From NCBI GenBank assembly GCA_022749295.1, contig CP062007.1, positions 3,273,501-3,337,500 of the forward strand: a stretch of 64,000 nucleotides of DNA, read 5' to 3'. This document shows positions 43,294 through 51,994 of this stretch, one piece after another; positions within the stretch are counted from its first letter, which is position 1, and every line of letters begins with the position of its first letter. The position numbers were made by a program, and so were the translations under genes. The notes under the pieces are model-generated. The model made no database searches, had not been told where the DNA came from, and saw only the letters and a list, made by a program, of their open reading frames with translations. The DNA is from Flavobacteriaceae bacterium GSB9. Lineage in GTDB: Bacteria; Bacteroidota; Bacteroidia; Flavobacteriales; Flavobacteriaceae.

Positions 43294-44424
43294 ATGAAGT
43301 TTGAATTAAACGGAACAGATGCCCGAAGTAAGGCAAGAGCTGGAAAAATCACTACCGATCATGGTGTGATAGAAACACCTATTTTCATGCCTGTTGGTAC
43401 GGTAGCTTCGGTGAAAGGCGTGCACCAACGCGAGTTGAAAAATGATATTAATCCCGATATTATATTAGGAAATACCTATCATTTATATCTGCGCCCCCAA
43501 ACCCCAATATTGGAAAAAGCGGGTGGGCTACATAAATTCATGAATTGGGACCGCAATATTTTAACCGATTCGGGCGGGTATCAGGTTTATTCACTTTCGG
43601 CTAACCGAAAAATTAAGGAAGAAGGCGTAAAATTTAAATCGCACATAGACGGTAGCTACCATACTTTTACACCCGAGAACGTTATGGAAATTCAGCGTAC
43701 CATCGGAGCCGATATCATTATGGCTTTTGATGAATGCACACCCTATCCATGCGATTACAATTATGCTAAGCGTTCTATGCACATGACTCACCGTTGGTTG
43801 GATAGGTGCATTAATCATCTTGAAAAAACACCCTTAAAATATGGTTATAACCAAGCTTTTTTCCCTATAGTTCAAGGGAGTACATATAAAGATTTACGCA
43901 AACAATCAGCCGAATATATTGCAAATGCAGGTGCTTTTGGAAATGCTATAGGTGGTTTGTCGGTTGGTGAGCCTGCCGAGGAAATGTATGCAATGACCGA
44001 TGTGGTATGCTCCATTTTACCAGAAGAAAAGCCCAGGTATTTAATGGGCGTGGGCACGCCAATCAATATTTTAGAAAATATAGCGTTAGGTGTAGACATG
44101 TTTGATTGTGTGATGCCAACCCGAAACGCAAGAAACGGGATGCTGTTTACGGCAAACGGAACCATAAACATAAAAAATTTAAAGTGGGCCGAAGATTTTT
44201 CACCCGTAGACGAAATGGGAATTACTTTTGTAGATACCGATTACTCTAAAGCCTATTTACGCCATTTATTTACGGTGAACGAAAGATTAGGGGCTCAAAT
44301 AGCAACCATCCATAATTTAGGTTTTTATTTGTGGTTGGTTCGTGAAGCCAGAAAACATATATTAGCGGGAGATTTTAAACTGTGGAAAGACAAAATGGTA
44401 AAACAAATGGACAAGCGTTTGTAA
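43294..44424 (+). CDS. tgt: tRNA-guanine transglycosylase
   Basis: 376 residues from ATG 43294. Exchanges guanine-34 for preQ1 in GUN-decoding tRNAs, a queuosine step. TIM-barrel motifs: TDSGGYQVYS (D92), DECTPYPCDY, IGGLSVGEP, and FDCVMPTRNARNG with the nucleophile D271. The C-terminal zinc site of known bacterial enzymes (C-x-C-x2-C plus His) is not intact: the stretch 304-318 (PVDEMGITFVDTDYS) has no cysteine, though the His (H340, in IHNLGFYL) is kept. It precedes an LptF/G gene by 4 bp. Confidence 0.94.
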   Translation: MKFELNGTDARSKARAGKITTDHGVIETPIFMPVGTVASVKGVHQRELKNDINPDIILGNTYHLYLRPQTPILEKAGGLHKFMNWDRNILTDSGGYQVYSLSANRKIKEEGVKFKSHIDGSYHTFTPENVMEIQRTIGADIIMAFDECTPYPCDYNYAKRSMHMTHRWLDRCINHLEKTPLKYGYNQAFFPIVQGSTYKDLRKQSAEYIANAGAFGNAIGGLSVGEPAEEMYAMTDVVCSILPEEKPRYLMGVGTPINILENIALGVDMFDCVMPTRNARNGMLFTANGTINIKNLKWAEDFSPVDEMGITFVDTDYSKAYLRHLFTVNERLGAQIATIHNLGFYLWLVREARKHILAGDFKLWKDKMVKQMDKRL

Positions 44425-44428
44425 ATAC

Positions 44429-45505
44429 ATGAAAATACTTGATTGGTACATATTAAAACGCTATTTACTAACATTTACCATGTTATTGTTGTTGTTTATT
44501 CCGATAATGATAACGGTTCATCTTGCCGAAAAAATTGGTAAAATATTAGAAAATGAAGTGCCTATAGGCGAAGTGCTCGTTTATTTTTTAGACTTTACGG
44601 TGTATTTTACCTTTCTGCTCTTTCCTCTATTTCTGTTTATTTCTGTTATTTGGTTTACATCAAAACTGGCCAATAATACCGAGGTTATTGCATTTTTAAG
44701 TTCTGGGGTGTCTTTTACACGTTTCTTACGGCCTTACTTAATAGGAGCAGGAATCGTGGCTTTGTTTTCTATTCTTTTGGGTATGGTTTTGGCACCAAAG
44801 GCTAGCGAAGGGTTTAATGATTTTACCTATAAATATTTGAAAAAGGGTAAAAGTGCTGTAGATAATACCGATGTTTACAGGCAGATTAATGATAAAGAAA
44901 TTATTTATGTAAGCCGTTTTAATATTAAAAACAATACAGGCAGTGATTTTACTTTAGAGCATTTTGAAGGCAATGAGTTGAAATATAAAATTTCGGCAAG
45001 TAGTATCAAATACATCGAAGAAGACACTTTGTATAGGTTGGTCAATTACGTTAAAAGGGATATTGGTGAAAATGAAGATAAACTTGAAATAATACGTCGT
45101 AAAGACACCCTTTTTGATTTTGATGTGGACGACTTGATTCCTGTTATTTATGCCGCAGAAACCAAAATGTATGGCGAACTAAAACAATTTATAGAAAAGG
45201 AAGAAGCCCGCGGGTCTTCAAATGTAGGGCGTTTTAAATTGGTATTGTACCGGAAATGGAGTTTGCCGGTTTCAGTATTTATTTTAACCATTATTGCTGT
45301 GGCGGTATCTTCAATTAAGCGAAGAGGCGGTATGGGGGTGAACTTAGCGGTTGGTATCTGTATTGCCATGGTTTTTGTGTTCTTCGATAAGATTTTTGGT
45401 GTCATGGCCGAGCAATCCGATTTTTCTCCAGTGGTGGCCGTCTGGTTTCCAAATGTTCTTTTTGGTATATTAGCTGTTTACTTGCTATATAATGCCAAGC
45501 GCTAA
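44429..45505 (+). CDS. LptF/LptG family lipopolysaccharide export permease
   Basis: 358 residues with the YjgP/YjgQ layout: three N-terminal membrane spans (MKILDWYILKRYLLTFTMLLLLFIPI..., FTVYFTFLLFPLFLFISVIWF, FLRPYLIGAGIVALFSILLGMVLAPKA), a periplasmic beta-rich domain (about 120-255), and three C-terminal spans. Part of the inner-membrane ABC complex that extracts lipopolysaccharide. LptF or LptG cannot be told from sequence reading. It lies 4 bp after tgt and overlaps the EamA gene by 14 bp. Confidence 0.9.
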   Translation: MKILDWYILKRYLLTFTMLLLLFIPIMITVHLAEKIGKILENEVPIGEVLVYFLDFTVYFTFLLFPLFLFISVIWFTSKLANNTEVIAFLSSGVSFTRFLRPYLIGAGIVALFSILLGMVLAPKASEGFNDFTYKYLKKGKSAVDNTDVYRQINDKEIIYVSRFNIKNNTGSDFTLEHFEGNELKYKISASSIKYIEEDTLYRLVNYVKRDIGENEDKLEIIRRKDTLFDFDVDDLIPVIYAAETKMYGELKQFIEKEEARGSSNVGRFKLVLYRKWSLPVSVFILTIIAVAVSSIKRRGGMGVNLAVGICIAMVFVFFDKIFGVMAEQSDFSPVVAVWFPNVLFGILAVYLLYNAKR

Positions 45506-46388
45506 AATAAAAAGTTATTTACATCTTCATTTTTTGGTTTTTATAGCCGGCTTTACAGCTATTTTGGGCGAGTTGATTTCGTTATCTGCAATTGATTTGG
45601 TATGGTACAGGATGATTATGGCAGCTGCTTTAATGTTTGGTTTTATACGGCTAACCAAAGTAAAGTTGAAAATAGATTTAAAAGCTTTGGTGAAGTTTTC
45701 AATAGCTGGCGTTATAATAGCTTTACATTGGATTACGTTTTTTGGAGCTATAGACGTTTCAAATGTTTCCATAACATTGGCTATGTTTTCAACGGGTGCT
45801 TTTTTTGCGTCAATCATTGAGCCCGTTATTTATAAACGCGGCATCATTTGGTATGAAATTTTGTTCGGCATCTTAGTGGTTATAGGAGTTTTTATAATAA
45901 CCCAAAGCGAAATAAAATATTGGTTAGGCATTGTTTTAGGGGTTTTTTCGGCATTTTTATCATCATTATTTGCTGTGCTAAATGGTAGTTTTTTAAAGCG
46001 CCATTCGGCTACGGTCATTTCCTTTTATGAGTTTTTAAGTGGGGTAGTGTTTATTTCTGCGTATTTGTTTTGCTGTGGCGACGGGTTTTCAATAGCTTTT
46101 TTTGATATCAGTCAAACCGATTTTTTATACCTTTTTATTTTAGCATCTGTTTGTACTGCATATGCTTTTATTGCTTCGGTTTACGTTATGAAGGAAATAA
46201 GTCCGTATACCGTGGTGCTTACATATAACTTGGAACCATTGTATGGCATATTTATGGCGGTCTTTTTATTCCCCGAAAAAGAAAAAATGAGTTTGCAATT
46301 TTATCTCGGTGCATCGATAATACTGAGCGTGGTATTGCTAAATGCCTTTTTAAAATCCAATAGACGGATAAAAAGGAAGCATTCTTAA
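45492..46388 (+). CDS. EamA/DMT family transporter
   Basis: A 298-residue protein with ten hydrophobic spans and two EamA halves (FTAILGELISLSAIDLVWYRMIMAAALMFGF; later FYEFLSGVVFISAYLF and EPLYGIFMAVFLFPEKE), the last matching the conserved Pro-Glu region. Substrate unknown. Overlaps the LptF/G gene by 14 bp, so the three genes tgt-lptF/G-eamA look like one transcript. Confidence 0.87.
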   Translation: MPSAKIKSYLHLHFLVFIAGFTAILGELISLSAIDLVWYRMIMAAALMFGFIRLTKVKLKIDLKALVKFSIAGVIIALHWITFFGAIDVSNVSITLAMFSTGAFFASIIEPVIYKRGIIWYEILFGILVVIGVFIITQSEIKYWLGIVLGVFSAFLSSLFAVLNGSFLKRHSATVISFYEFLSGVVFISAYLFCCGDGFSIAFFDISQTDFLYLFILASVCTAYAFIASVYVMKEISPYTVVLTYNLEPLYGIFMAVFLFPEKEKMSLQFYLGASIILSVVLLNAFLKSNRRIKRKHS

Positions 46389-46422
46389 TAAGTTATATGA
46401 GGGTAAACAGAATTAAAGTTTT

Positions 46423-46430
46423 TATATTTG
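46423..46430 (+). promoter_or_regulatory. -7 promoter element of accA
   Basis: TATATTTG, 37 bp upstream of the accA ATG; no -33 TTG at consensus spacing. Confidence 0.45.
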
Positions 46431-46467
46431 TACACGAACTAAATTTAATAGCCAAAATAAAATTCTT

Positions 46468-47421
46468 ATGGAATATTTAGAATTTGAACTACCTATAAAG
46501 GATCTCGAAGAGCAATTGCAAAAGTGTAAGCTAATTGGAGAAGAGAGTGATGTTGATGTTACCGAAACCTGCAAAAAGATTGAAATAAAGTTAGCCGATA
46601 CCCAAAAAGATATATACAAAAATTTATCACCATGGCAGCGCGTGCAATTGTCGCGCCACCCCGATAGACCGTATACCTTAGATTATATTCGCGCTATTTG
46701 TGGCGATTCTTTTTTAGAATTGCATGGCGACAGAAGCTTTAAAGATGACAAAGCCATGATTGGTGGTTTGGGTAAAATTGGCGACCAAAGTTTTATGTTT
46801 ATTGGCCAACAAAAAGGATACAATACAAAAACGAGACAGTATAGAAATTTTGGAATGGCCAACCCAGAAGGGTATAGAAAAGCATTGCGTTTAATGAAAT
46901 CGGCCGAAAAATTTGGAATTCCAGTGGTTACACTTCTCGACACACCTGGTGCATATCCTGGTTTAGAAGCTGAAGAACGTGGTCAAGGTGAAGCCATTGC
47001 GAGAAATATTTTAGAAATGACCCGACTTAAAGTACCGGTAATTACTATTGTAATAGGCGAAGGTGCTTCTGGTGGAGCCTTGGGCATAGGAGTAGGAGAT
47101 AGAGTGTTGATGTTAGAAAATACTTGGTATTCAGTTATATCTCCAGAATCTTGTTCTTCGATTCTTTGGCATAGTTGGGAGTATAAAGAACAAGCGGCTG
47201 AAGCGCTAAAGCTTACAGCTGCCGACATGAAAAAGCTAAAACTTGTTGATGCCATTATAAAAGAACCTCTTGGAGGCGCACATAGAGATCGAGAAAAAAC
47301 TTTTAAATCTGTTAGTAGTGCGATTGTAAAAAATTACGAGGATTTAAAAAAGTTATCACCAAAAGACCTTGTAGATCAGCGTATGTCAAAATATGCCGAA
47401 ATGGGCGTATTTAAGGGATAA
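46468..47421 (+). CDS. accA: Acetyl-CoA carboxylase carboxyltransferase subunit alpha
   Basis: A 317-residue subunit that, with AccD, transfers carboxyl from carboxybiotin to acetyl-CoA in the first step of fatty acid synthesis. Starts [17 protein letters not shown]; contains [71 protein letters not shown], and [31 protein letters not shown]. Typical length. Followed by its own terminator. Confidence 0.96.
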   Translation: MEYLEFELPIKDLEEQLQKCKLIGEESDVDVTETCKKIEIKLADTQKDIYKNLSPWQRVQLSRHPDRPYTLDYIRAICGDSFLELHGDRSFKDDKAMIGGLGKIGDQSFMFIGQQKGYNTKTRQYRNFGMANPEGYRKALRLMKSAEKFGIPVVTLLDTPGAYPGLEAEERGQGEAIARNILEMTRLKVPVITIVIGEGASGGALGIGVGDRVLMLENTWYSVISPESCSSILWHSWEYKEQAAEALKLTAADMKKLKLVDAIIKEPLGGAHRDREKTFKSVSSAIVKNYEDLKKLSPKDLVDQRMSKYAEMGVFKG

Positions 47422-47445
47422 TATCACACAATAAAACATTAAGAT

Positions 47446-47477
47446 AAAAATCCGAAGTTTGTAGCTTCGGTTTTTTT
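47446..47477 (+). terminator. Terminator after accA
   Basis: Stem CCGAAG (47452-47457) / CTTCGG (47465-47470), loop TTTGTAG, A-run before and T-run after. Confidence 0.85.
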
Positions 47478-47506
47478 GTGATTATTAACAATAATTTTAA
47501 GTTGTT

Positions 47507-47528
47507 AACAGTTAAAATGTTAACTGTT
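47507..47528. promoter_or_regulatory. Inverted repeat upstream of dnaB
   Basis: AACAGTTAA (47507-47515) and TTAACTGTT (47520-47528) around AATG: 9-bp perfect arms. It lies 62 bp upstream of the dnaB ATG and after the accA terminator, so it is probably a regulatory dyad of dnaB. Regulator unknown. Confidence 0.5.
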
Positions 47529-47590
47529 TGTGGACAATCAAAATACAAAGAAATCAAAAAAACAGTTTCTTTTTAATTACTTTCGTAGTC

Positions 47591-49126
47591 ATGAAACAAC
47601 CAAACCAACTTCAAGGATATAAAGTCGATAAAAGTACCCTAATTAGTCTTGAGAAAGGAAAAATACCACCGCAAGCAGTTGATTTAGAAGAAGTTGTGTT
47701 GGGTGCAATGATGATTGATAAAAAAGGGGTAGATGAGGTTATCGATATTTTGAGTCCAGACGCCTTTTATAAAGATTCCCATCAGCATATATTCGAGGCT
47801 GTATTTCAATTATTTGAAAATAGTGAACCGGTCGACTTATTAACCGTTTCTAGTCAGTTAAAGAAAAATGGAAAACTCGAACTCATCGGGGGCGATTTTT
47901 ACCTCATTTCTTTAACCCAAAAAGTGTCCTCATCGGCTCATATTGAGTTTCATGCGCGTATTATTCTTCAAAAATTCATTCAACGTAGTTTGATAAAAAT
48001 TTCAAATGAAATAATAGAAGATTCTTACGACGAAACGAAAGATGTTTTTGATCTTTTAGATAAAGCAGAGGCCAAACTTTACGAAGTAACCCAAGGAAAT
48101 ATAAAAAAATCGAGCGAAACGGCTCAAGAATTGGTTATTCAAGCCAAAAAGAAGATTGAGGAAATCTCAAATAAAGAAGGACTTAGTGGCATTCCAACGG
48201 GGTTTACCAAATTAGATAAACTAACCTCGGGTTGGCAGCCTTCAGATTTAATTATTGTGGCGGCACGTCCGGGTATGGGTAAAACCGCATTAACGTTATC
48301 GATGGCACGAAACATTGCTGTTGATCAAAATATTCCGGTCGCTTTTTTCTCGTTAGAGATGGCCTCGGTTCAGTTGATTACGCGTTTAATTTCAAGTGAA
48401 ACAGGGCTGTCTTCAGAAAAGTTAAGAACAGGAAAATTAGAAAAGCATGAATGGGAGCAGCTTAACGTAAAAGTAAAGGATCTTGAAAAGGCACCGCTTT
48501 TTATTGATGATACACCATCGCTTTCCATTTTCGATTTAAGAGCAAAAGCTAGACGTTTATCGTCGCAGCACGGTATTAAGTTGATCATGATTGATTATCT
48601 GCAATTAATGACGGGAGGAAGTGCCCATGCCGGTAACCGTGAACAGGAAATTTCAATGATTTCCAGAAACTTAAAGGCTTTAGCAAAGGAACTTAACGTG
48701 CCAGTAATTGCACTTTCGCAGTTATCGCGTGCCGTTGAAACCCGTGGAGGAAGTAAGCGCCCGTTATTGTCAGATTTACGTGAATCGGGAGCGATTGAGC
48801 AAGATGCCGATATTGTGAGTTTTATTTACCGCCCAGAATATTATAAAATTGATGAGTGGGATGACGAAGAACGCTCTCCAACAGAGGGTCAAGCAGAATT
48901 TATAATCGCCAAGCACCGTAATGGTGGATTGGAAAATATCCGATTGAAATTCTTAGGACATTTAGGTAAGTTTGATAATCTTGACGATTTCGATTCGCCA
49001 TTCGAATTCCATTCTAAAATGAATGAAGGTGGAGACGATAATTTCGCATCAGATAACTTTAAGGCTAGCCCTGACCAAGCTTTTGGTAGTTCGTTTAATG
49101 ACGATGAGAATGACGTGCCGTTTTAA
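47591..49126 (+). CDS. dnaB: Replicative DNA helicase
   Basis: 511 residues from ATG 47591 (MKQPNQLQGYKVDKSTLISLEKGKIPPQA); a longer frame from 47528 would cross the regulatory dyad. N-terminal DnaB domain (DLEEVVLGAMMIDKKGVDEVIDIL), linker, then the RecA-like motor: Walker A ARPGMGKTAL, FSLEM, Walker B LIMIDYLQLM, SQLSRAVETR and DLRESGAIEQDADIV. The acidic C-terminal tail (DDNFASDN...DDENDVPF) resembles SSB-like tails. No intein is present. Confidence 0.96.
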   Translation: MKQPNQLQGYKVDKSTLISLEKGKIPPQAVDLEEVVLGAMMIDKKGVDEVIDILSPDAFYKDSHQHIFEAVFQLFENSEPVDLLTVSSQLKKNGKLELIGGDFYLISLTQKVSSSAHIEFHARIILQKFIQRSLIKISNEIIEDSYDETKDVFDLLDKAEAKLYEVTQGNIKKSSETAQELVIQAKKKIEEISNKEGLSGIPTGFTKLDKLTSGWQPSDLIIVAARPGMGKTALTLSMARNIAVDQNIPVAFFSLEMASVQLITRLISSETGLSSEKLRTGKLEKHEWEQLNVKVKDLEKAPLFIDDTPSLSIFDLRAKARRLSSQHGIKLIMIDYLQLMTGGSAHAGNREQEISMISRNLKALAKELNVPVIALSQLSRAVETRGGSKRPLLSDLRESGAIEQDADIVSFIYRPEYYKIDEWDDEERSPTEGQAEFIIAKHRNGGLENIRLKFLGHLGKFDNLDDFDSPFEFHSKMNEGGDDNFASDNFKASPDQAFGSSFNDDENDVPF

Positions 49127-49138
49127 CCTTCAAACATT

Positions 49139-49522
49139 ATGAATAAAGAAATTAGGGCTCTTAAAAACGGGTTAATTTTGATAATTTTCTTTTTAATGTG
49201 CTCTTGCGGAAGTTCAAAAAGAGCAATAGCAAATCAAGATGAAAGCCATTCAAATGCCAAAGCGTACTACGAAAAAAGTTCTGGTTTGTCAAAAAAAGAA
49301 GCTGTAATTATTCATGCAAGTAGTAGTATGGAAGGTATTCCGCTGGAATATAAGTTTGTTGAAGCAAAAGAAGGTAAGCGAGGCTTGCACTGGCATTTAG
49401 TTCAACAGTCATTGGAGCACGACAAAGAAAAAAGTTATGATATACTGCGTATTAGGCTAACTAAAAACAATGAAGAGAAAACATATTATTTTGATATAAC
49501 AGATTTTTTCGGAAAGTTTTAG
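49139..49522 (+). CDS. Hypothetical lipoprotein
   Basis: 127 residues with a lipoprotein signal (GLILIIFFLMCSCGSSKR; lipid Cys at about 21 or 23). The rest is mixed alpha/beta, with YYEKSSGLSKKEAVIIHASSSMEGIPLEYKFVEAKEGKRG and a C-terminal strand pair. I recognise no family. It starts 12 bp after dnaB and may be read through from it. Envelope location is inferred from the signal only. Confidence 0.65.
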   Translation: MNKEIRALKNGLILIIFFLMCSCGSSKRAIANQDESHSNAKAYYEKSSGLSKKEAVIIHASSSMEGIPLEYKFVEAKEGKRGLHWHLVQQSLEHDKEKSYDILRIRLTKNNEEKTYYFDITDFFGKF

Positions 49523-49582
49523 TTCGCTATTATTTACTTCAAGACTTTCATTCCATTCTAAAATTTGATTACCTTTCAGTCT

Positions 49583-50842
49583 ATGAAAAAGACATTGATA
49601 ATCATTCTGTTTTTATTTATTTCCATTAAATCTTATGGTTCGTACATTCTTATTCCTATGGATGCTGAAGGTCAAAAAAACCATTTGAAAGCTTACGGAA
49701 TAACGTATTGGACTTTAAGTAAACAATTAAAAGTAAAATGGCTTTTAAATTATAAAGGCGGTTCTTTTTTGCTTCCTGATACTGCAGATATTCAGAGAGA
49801 ATGCCAAATTAGAGGTGTGTCTTTTGAAGTGATTTCCAATAGTAAAGCCGAGGGGATTTTAGAAGAAATTAGCAGCCCTAGTCAAAATATGGAAGCTGTG
49901 GTATTGGAAAAAGCACCCAAAATAGCCGTTTACACCCCAAGTGGAAAATTACCTTGGGACGATGCGGTAACCATGGTATTGCAATATGCCGAGATACCTT
50001 ATGAAACGGTTTACGACGAAGAGGTTTTAAATGATGGGTTGCTAGCTTTCGATTGGCTGCATTTGCACCACGAAGATTTTACCGGTCAATATGGTAAGTT
50101 TTACGCGCAATATCGTGCAGCATCATGGTATATTGAAGAAAAGAAAGAAGCCGAAGCTTTAGCGCAAAAACTGGGTTACAATAAAGTATCTCAGGCTAAA
50201 TTGGCGGTTGCATTAAAAATAAGGGACTATGTAGTTGGGGGTGGGTTTATGTTTGCCATGTGCAGTGCTACCGACAGTTTCGATATTGCACTTTCTGCCG
50301 AAGGTGTTGATATTTGTGAACCAATGTTTGATGGAGATGGGAGCGACCCTGGTTATCAAAACAAAATCGATTATAGAAAAACCTTTGCTTTTACAGATTT
50401 CCTTTTAGAGAGGAGCCCAAACGTATATGAGTTTTCATCTATCGACATGACCAGAAAACGTATGGTGCCAAAAACAGCCGACTATTTCTCACTTATGGAG
50501 TTTTCAGCAAAATGGGACCCTGTGCCAACCATGCTTTGTCAAAATCACACCGCTTTGGTTAAGGGCTTTATGGGGCAAACTACATCGTTCACTAGAGATG
50601 AAATAAAATCGAATGTGTTGGTCATGGGAGAAACAAAAAGTAATGGAGAGGCTAAATATGTTCATGGTATTAAAGGAAAAGGCTTTTTTACGTTTTACGG
50701 CGGTCATGATCCAGAAGATTATCAACACAGGGTAGGTGATGCCAAAACCGAACTTGATTTGCACCCCACATCTCCAGGCTACAGGTTAATATTAAATAAT
50801 GTGTTGTTTCCGGCTGCAAAAAAGAAAAAGCAGAAAACTTAA
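49583..50842 (+). CDS. Secreted protein of the Bacteroidota 'asparagine synthetase B'-labelled family
   Basis: 419 residues from ATG 49583 (MKKTLIIILFLFISIKSYGS, signal peptide), then SYILIPMDAEGQKNHLKAYGITYWTL. As I recall, proteins of this type are often labelled asparagine synthetase B in Flavobacteriaceae, but I see neither an N-terminal catalytic Cys nor the SGGxDS loop of AsnB. What is seen: a region like a class I amidotransferase or ThuA fold (YETVYDEEVL, FDWLHLHHEDFTGQYGKFY, VVGGGFMFAMCSATDSFDIAL) and GKGFFTFYGGHDPEDY. The basic C-terminus is KKKKQKT. Probably exported; real function unknown. Confidence 0.65.
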   Translation: MKKTLIIILFLFISIKSYGSYILIPMDAEGQKNHLKAYGITYWTLSKQLKVKWLLNYKGGSFLLPDTADIQRECQIRGVSFEVISNSKAEGILEEISSPSQNMEAVVLEKAPKIAVYTPSGKLPWDDAVTMVLQYAEIPYETVYDEEVLNDGLLAFDWLHLHHEDFTGQYGKFYAQYRAASWYIEEKKEAEALAQKLGYNKVSQAKLAVALKIRDYVVGGGFMFAMCSATDSFDIALSAEGVDICEPMFDGDGSDPGYQNKIDYRKTFAFTDFLLERSPNVYEFSSIDMTRKRMVPKTADYFSLMEFSAKWDPVPTMLCQNHTALVKGFMGQTTSFTRDEIKSNVLVMGETKSNGEAKYVHGIKGKGFFTFYGGHDPEDYQHRVGDAKTELDLHPTSPGYRLILNNVLFPAAKKKKQKT

Positions 50843-50853
50843 CCCATTTAAAT

Positions 50854-51501
50854 ATGTTATTAGCATTTTCAATCAGTTTGATAGGTTTACTGTTTTTGAT
50901 AACCAATACGGTTTTGTTTATTATAAATAAACAGGTGCGAAAAACGGTATCTGGTGTATTTGTCTTTTATTTAGTCACCCTGAGCGTTATTGAAATATTT
51001 TGCCATATCGTTGGATTTTTAAAACCTAACTCTAATTTTTTCTTATCGCACTTCTATTTTATTTTTCAATTTGTGTTTGTTAGCTACTTGTATTTTACTT
51101 TGTTTAAAGCAGCAAGAATAAAAAAGGCAATACTCATTTTAGTTTTTTGCGAGTTTGGTTTACTTTCATATTCATATATAAATGAGCCATCACTATTTTG
51201 GGAATTTAATGCGTTAGAAATTGTCTCAACATCTTTCCTTTTAGTCGTTTTTGCGTTGTATTTTATCTATACAAATTTAGATAGGGTTCATCACTATTTT
51301 AGTTTTTCATTGGGGTTAATAATGTATTTGCTCTGCAGTTTTTACATTTTTCTGTCGGGAAATACCGAGCTTGTTTTTTCAACAGACCCATACATAGATA
51401 TTTGGATGCTAAACTCAATATTTTATATTTTATTTCAATTCATGATTTTTAGGGAATACATCCACTTTTCAAAAAGAAGAAGGATTTTAAATCATTCATA
51501 A
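50854..51501 (+). CDS. Seven-span membrane protein of unknown function
   Basis: 215 residues, mostly hydrophobic, with seven likely membrane spans and a short basic tail (HFSKRRRILNHS). The layout resembles the 7TM input modules of some Bacteroidota sensor kinases, but no kinase domain follows. Starts 11 bp after the previous gene and precedes the YjbQ gene by 23 bp, suggesting one transcript. Confidence 0.6.
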   Translation: MLLAFSISLIGLLFLITNTVLFIINKQVRKTVSGVFVFYLVTLSVIEIFCHIVGFLKPNSNFFLSHFYFIFQFVFVSYLYFTLFKAARIKKAILILVFCEFGLLSYSYINEPSLFWEFNALEIVSTSFLLVVFALYFIYTNLDRVHHYFSFSLGLIMYLLCSFYIFLSGNTELVFSTDPYIDIWMLNSIFYILFQFMIFREYIHFSKRRRILNHS

Positions 51502-51524
51502 TAGTATTTAAAAAGAGGAAGTCA

Positions 51525-51947
51525 ATGAAAATTTTTCAAAAAGAAATACAAATAAAGGCATTATCGAGAGGGTTTCATTTAATTACCGATGAAGTTTTAA
51601 GTCAAATCCCTGAAATAAGGGAAATCAAAATAGGCCAATTACAGGTTTTTATAAAACATACTTCGGCAAGTTTGACCATTAATGAAAATGCCGATTATAC
51701 TGTAAGATTGGATTTTGAAAGTCATTTTAATAAAATGGTGCCTGAAAACGCCCCTTATTACAAACATACCTACGAAGGCGCAGACGATATGCCGGCACAT
51801 ATTAAAAGTTCTTTACTTGGGGCTTCGGTGCAAATACCAATTACCAATGGAAGGTTAAATTTAGGCACTTGGCAAGGTGTTTATTTGTGCGAACATAGAG
51901 ATTTTGGTGGCAGCAGAAAATTAGTGGTTACTGTTTTTGGTGCATAA
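51525..51947 (+). CDS. YjbQ family protein (UPF0047)
   Basis: 140 residues: LITDEVLSQIPEIREIKIGQLQVFIKHTSASLTINENAD, then TYEGADDMPAHIKSSLLGASVQIPITNGRLNLGTWQGVYLCEHRDFGG. These are the conserved His and Gln/Glu motifs of the YjbQ family; some members have been described as secondary thiamine-phosphate synthases, but the role is not settled. Ends in a strong terminator. Confidence 0.9.
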   Translation: MKIFQKEIQIKALSRGFHLITDEVLSQIPEIREIKIGQLQVFIKHTSASLTINENADYTVRLDFESHFNKMVPENAPYYKHTYEGADDMPAHIKSSLLGASVQIPITNGRLNLGTWQGVYLCEHRDFGGSRKLVVTVFGA

Positions 51948-51979
51948 AAAAACCGATTCTTAAAGAATCGGTTTTTTTA
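51946..51979. terminator. Terminator after the YjbQ gene
   Basis: Stem AAAACCGATTCTT / AAGAATCGGTTTT with a short loop, flanked by A- and T-runs, between convergent genes; it can act both ways. Confidence 0.92.
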
Positions 51980-51994
51980 TAATATTTAGAAATG

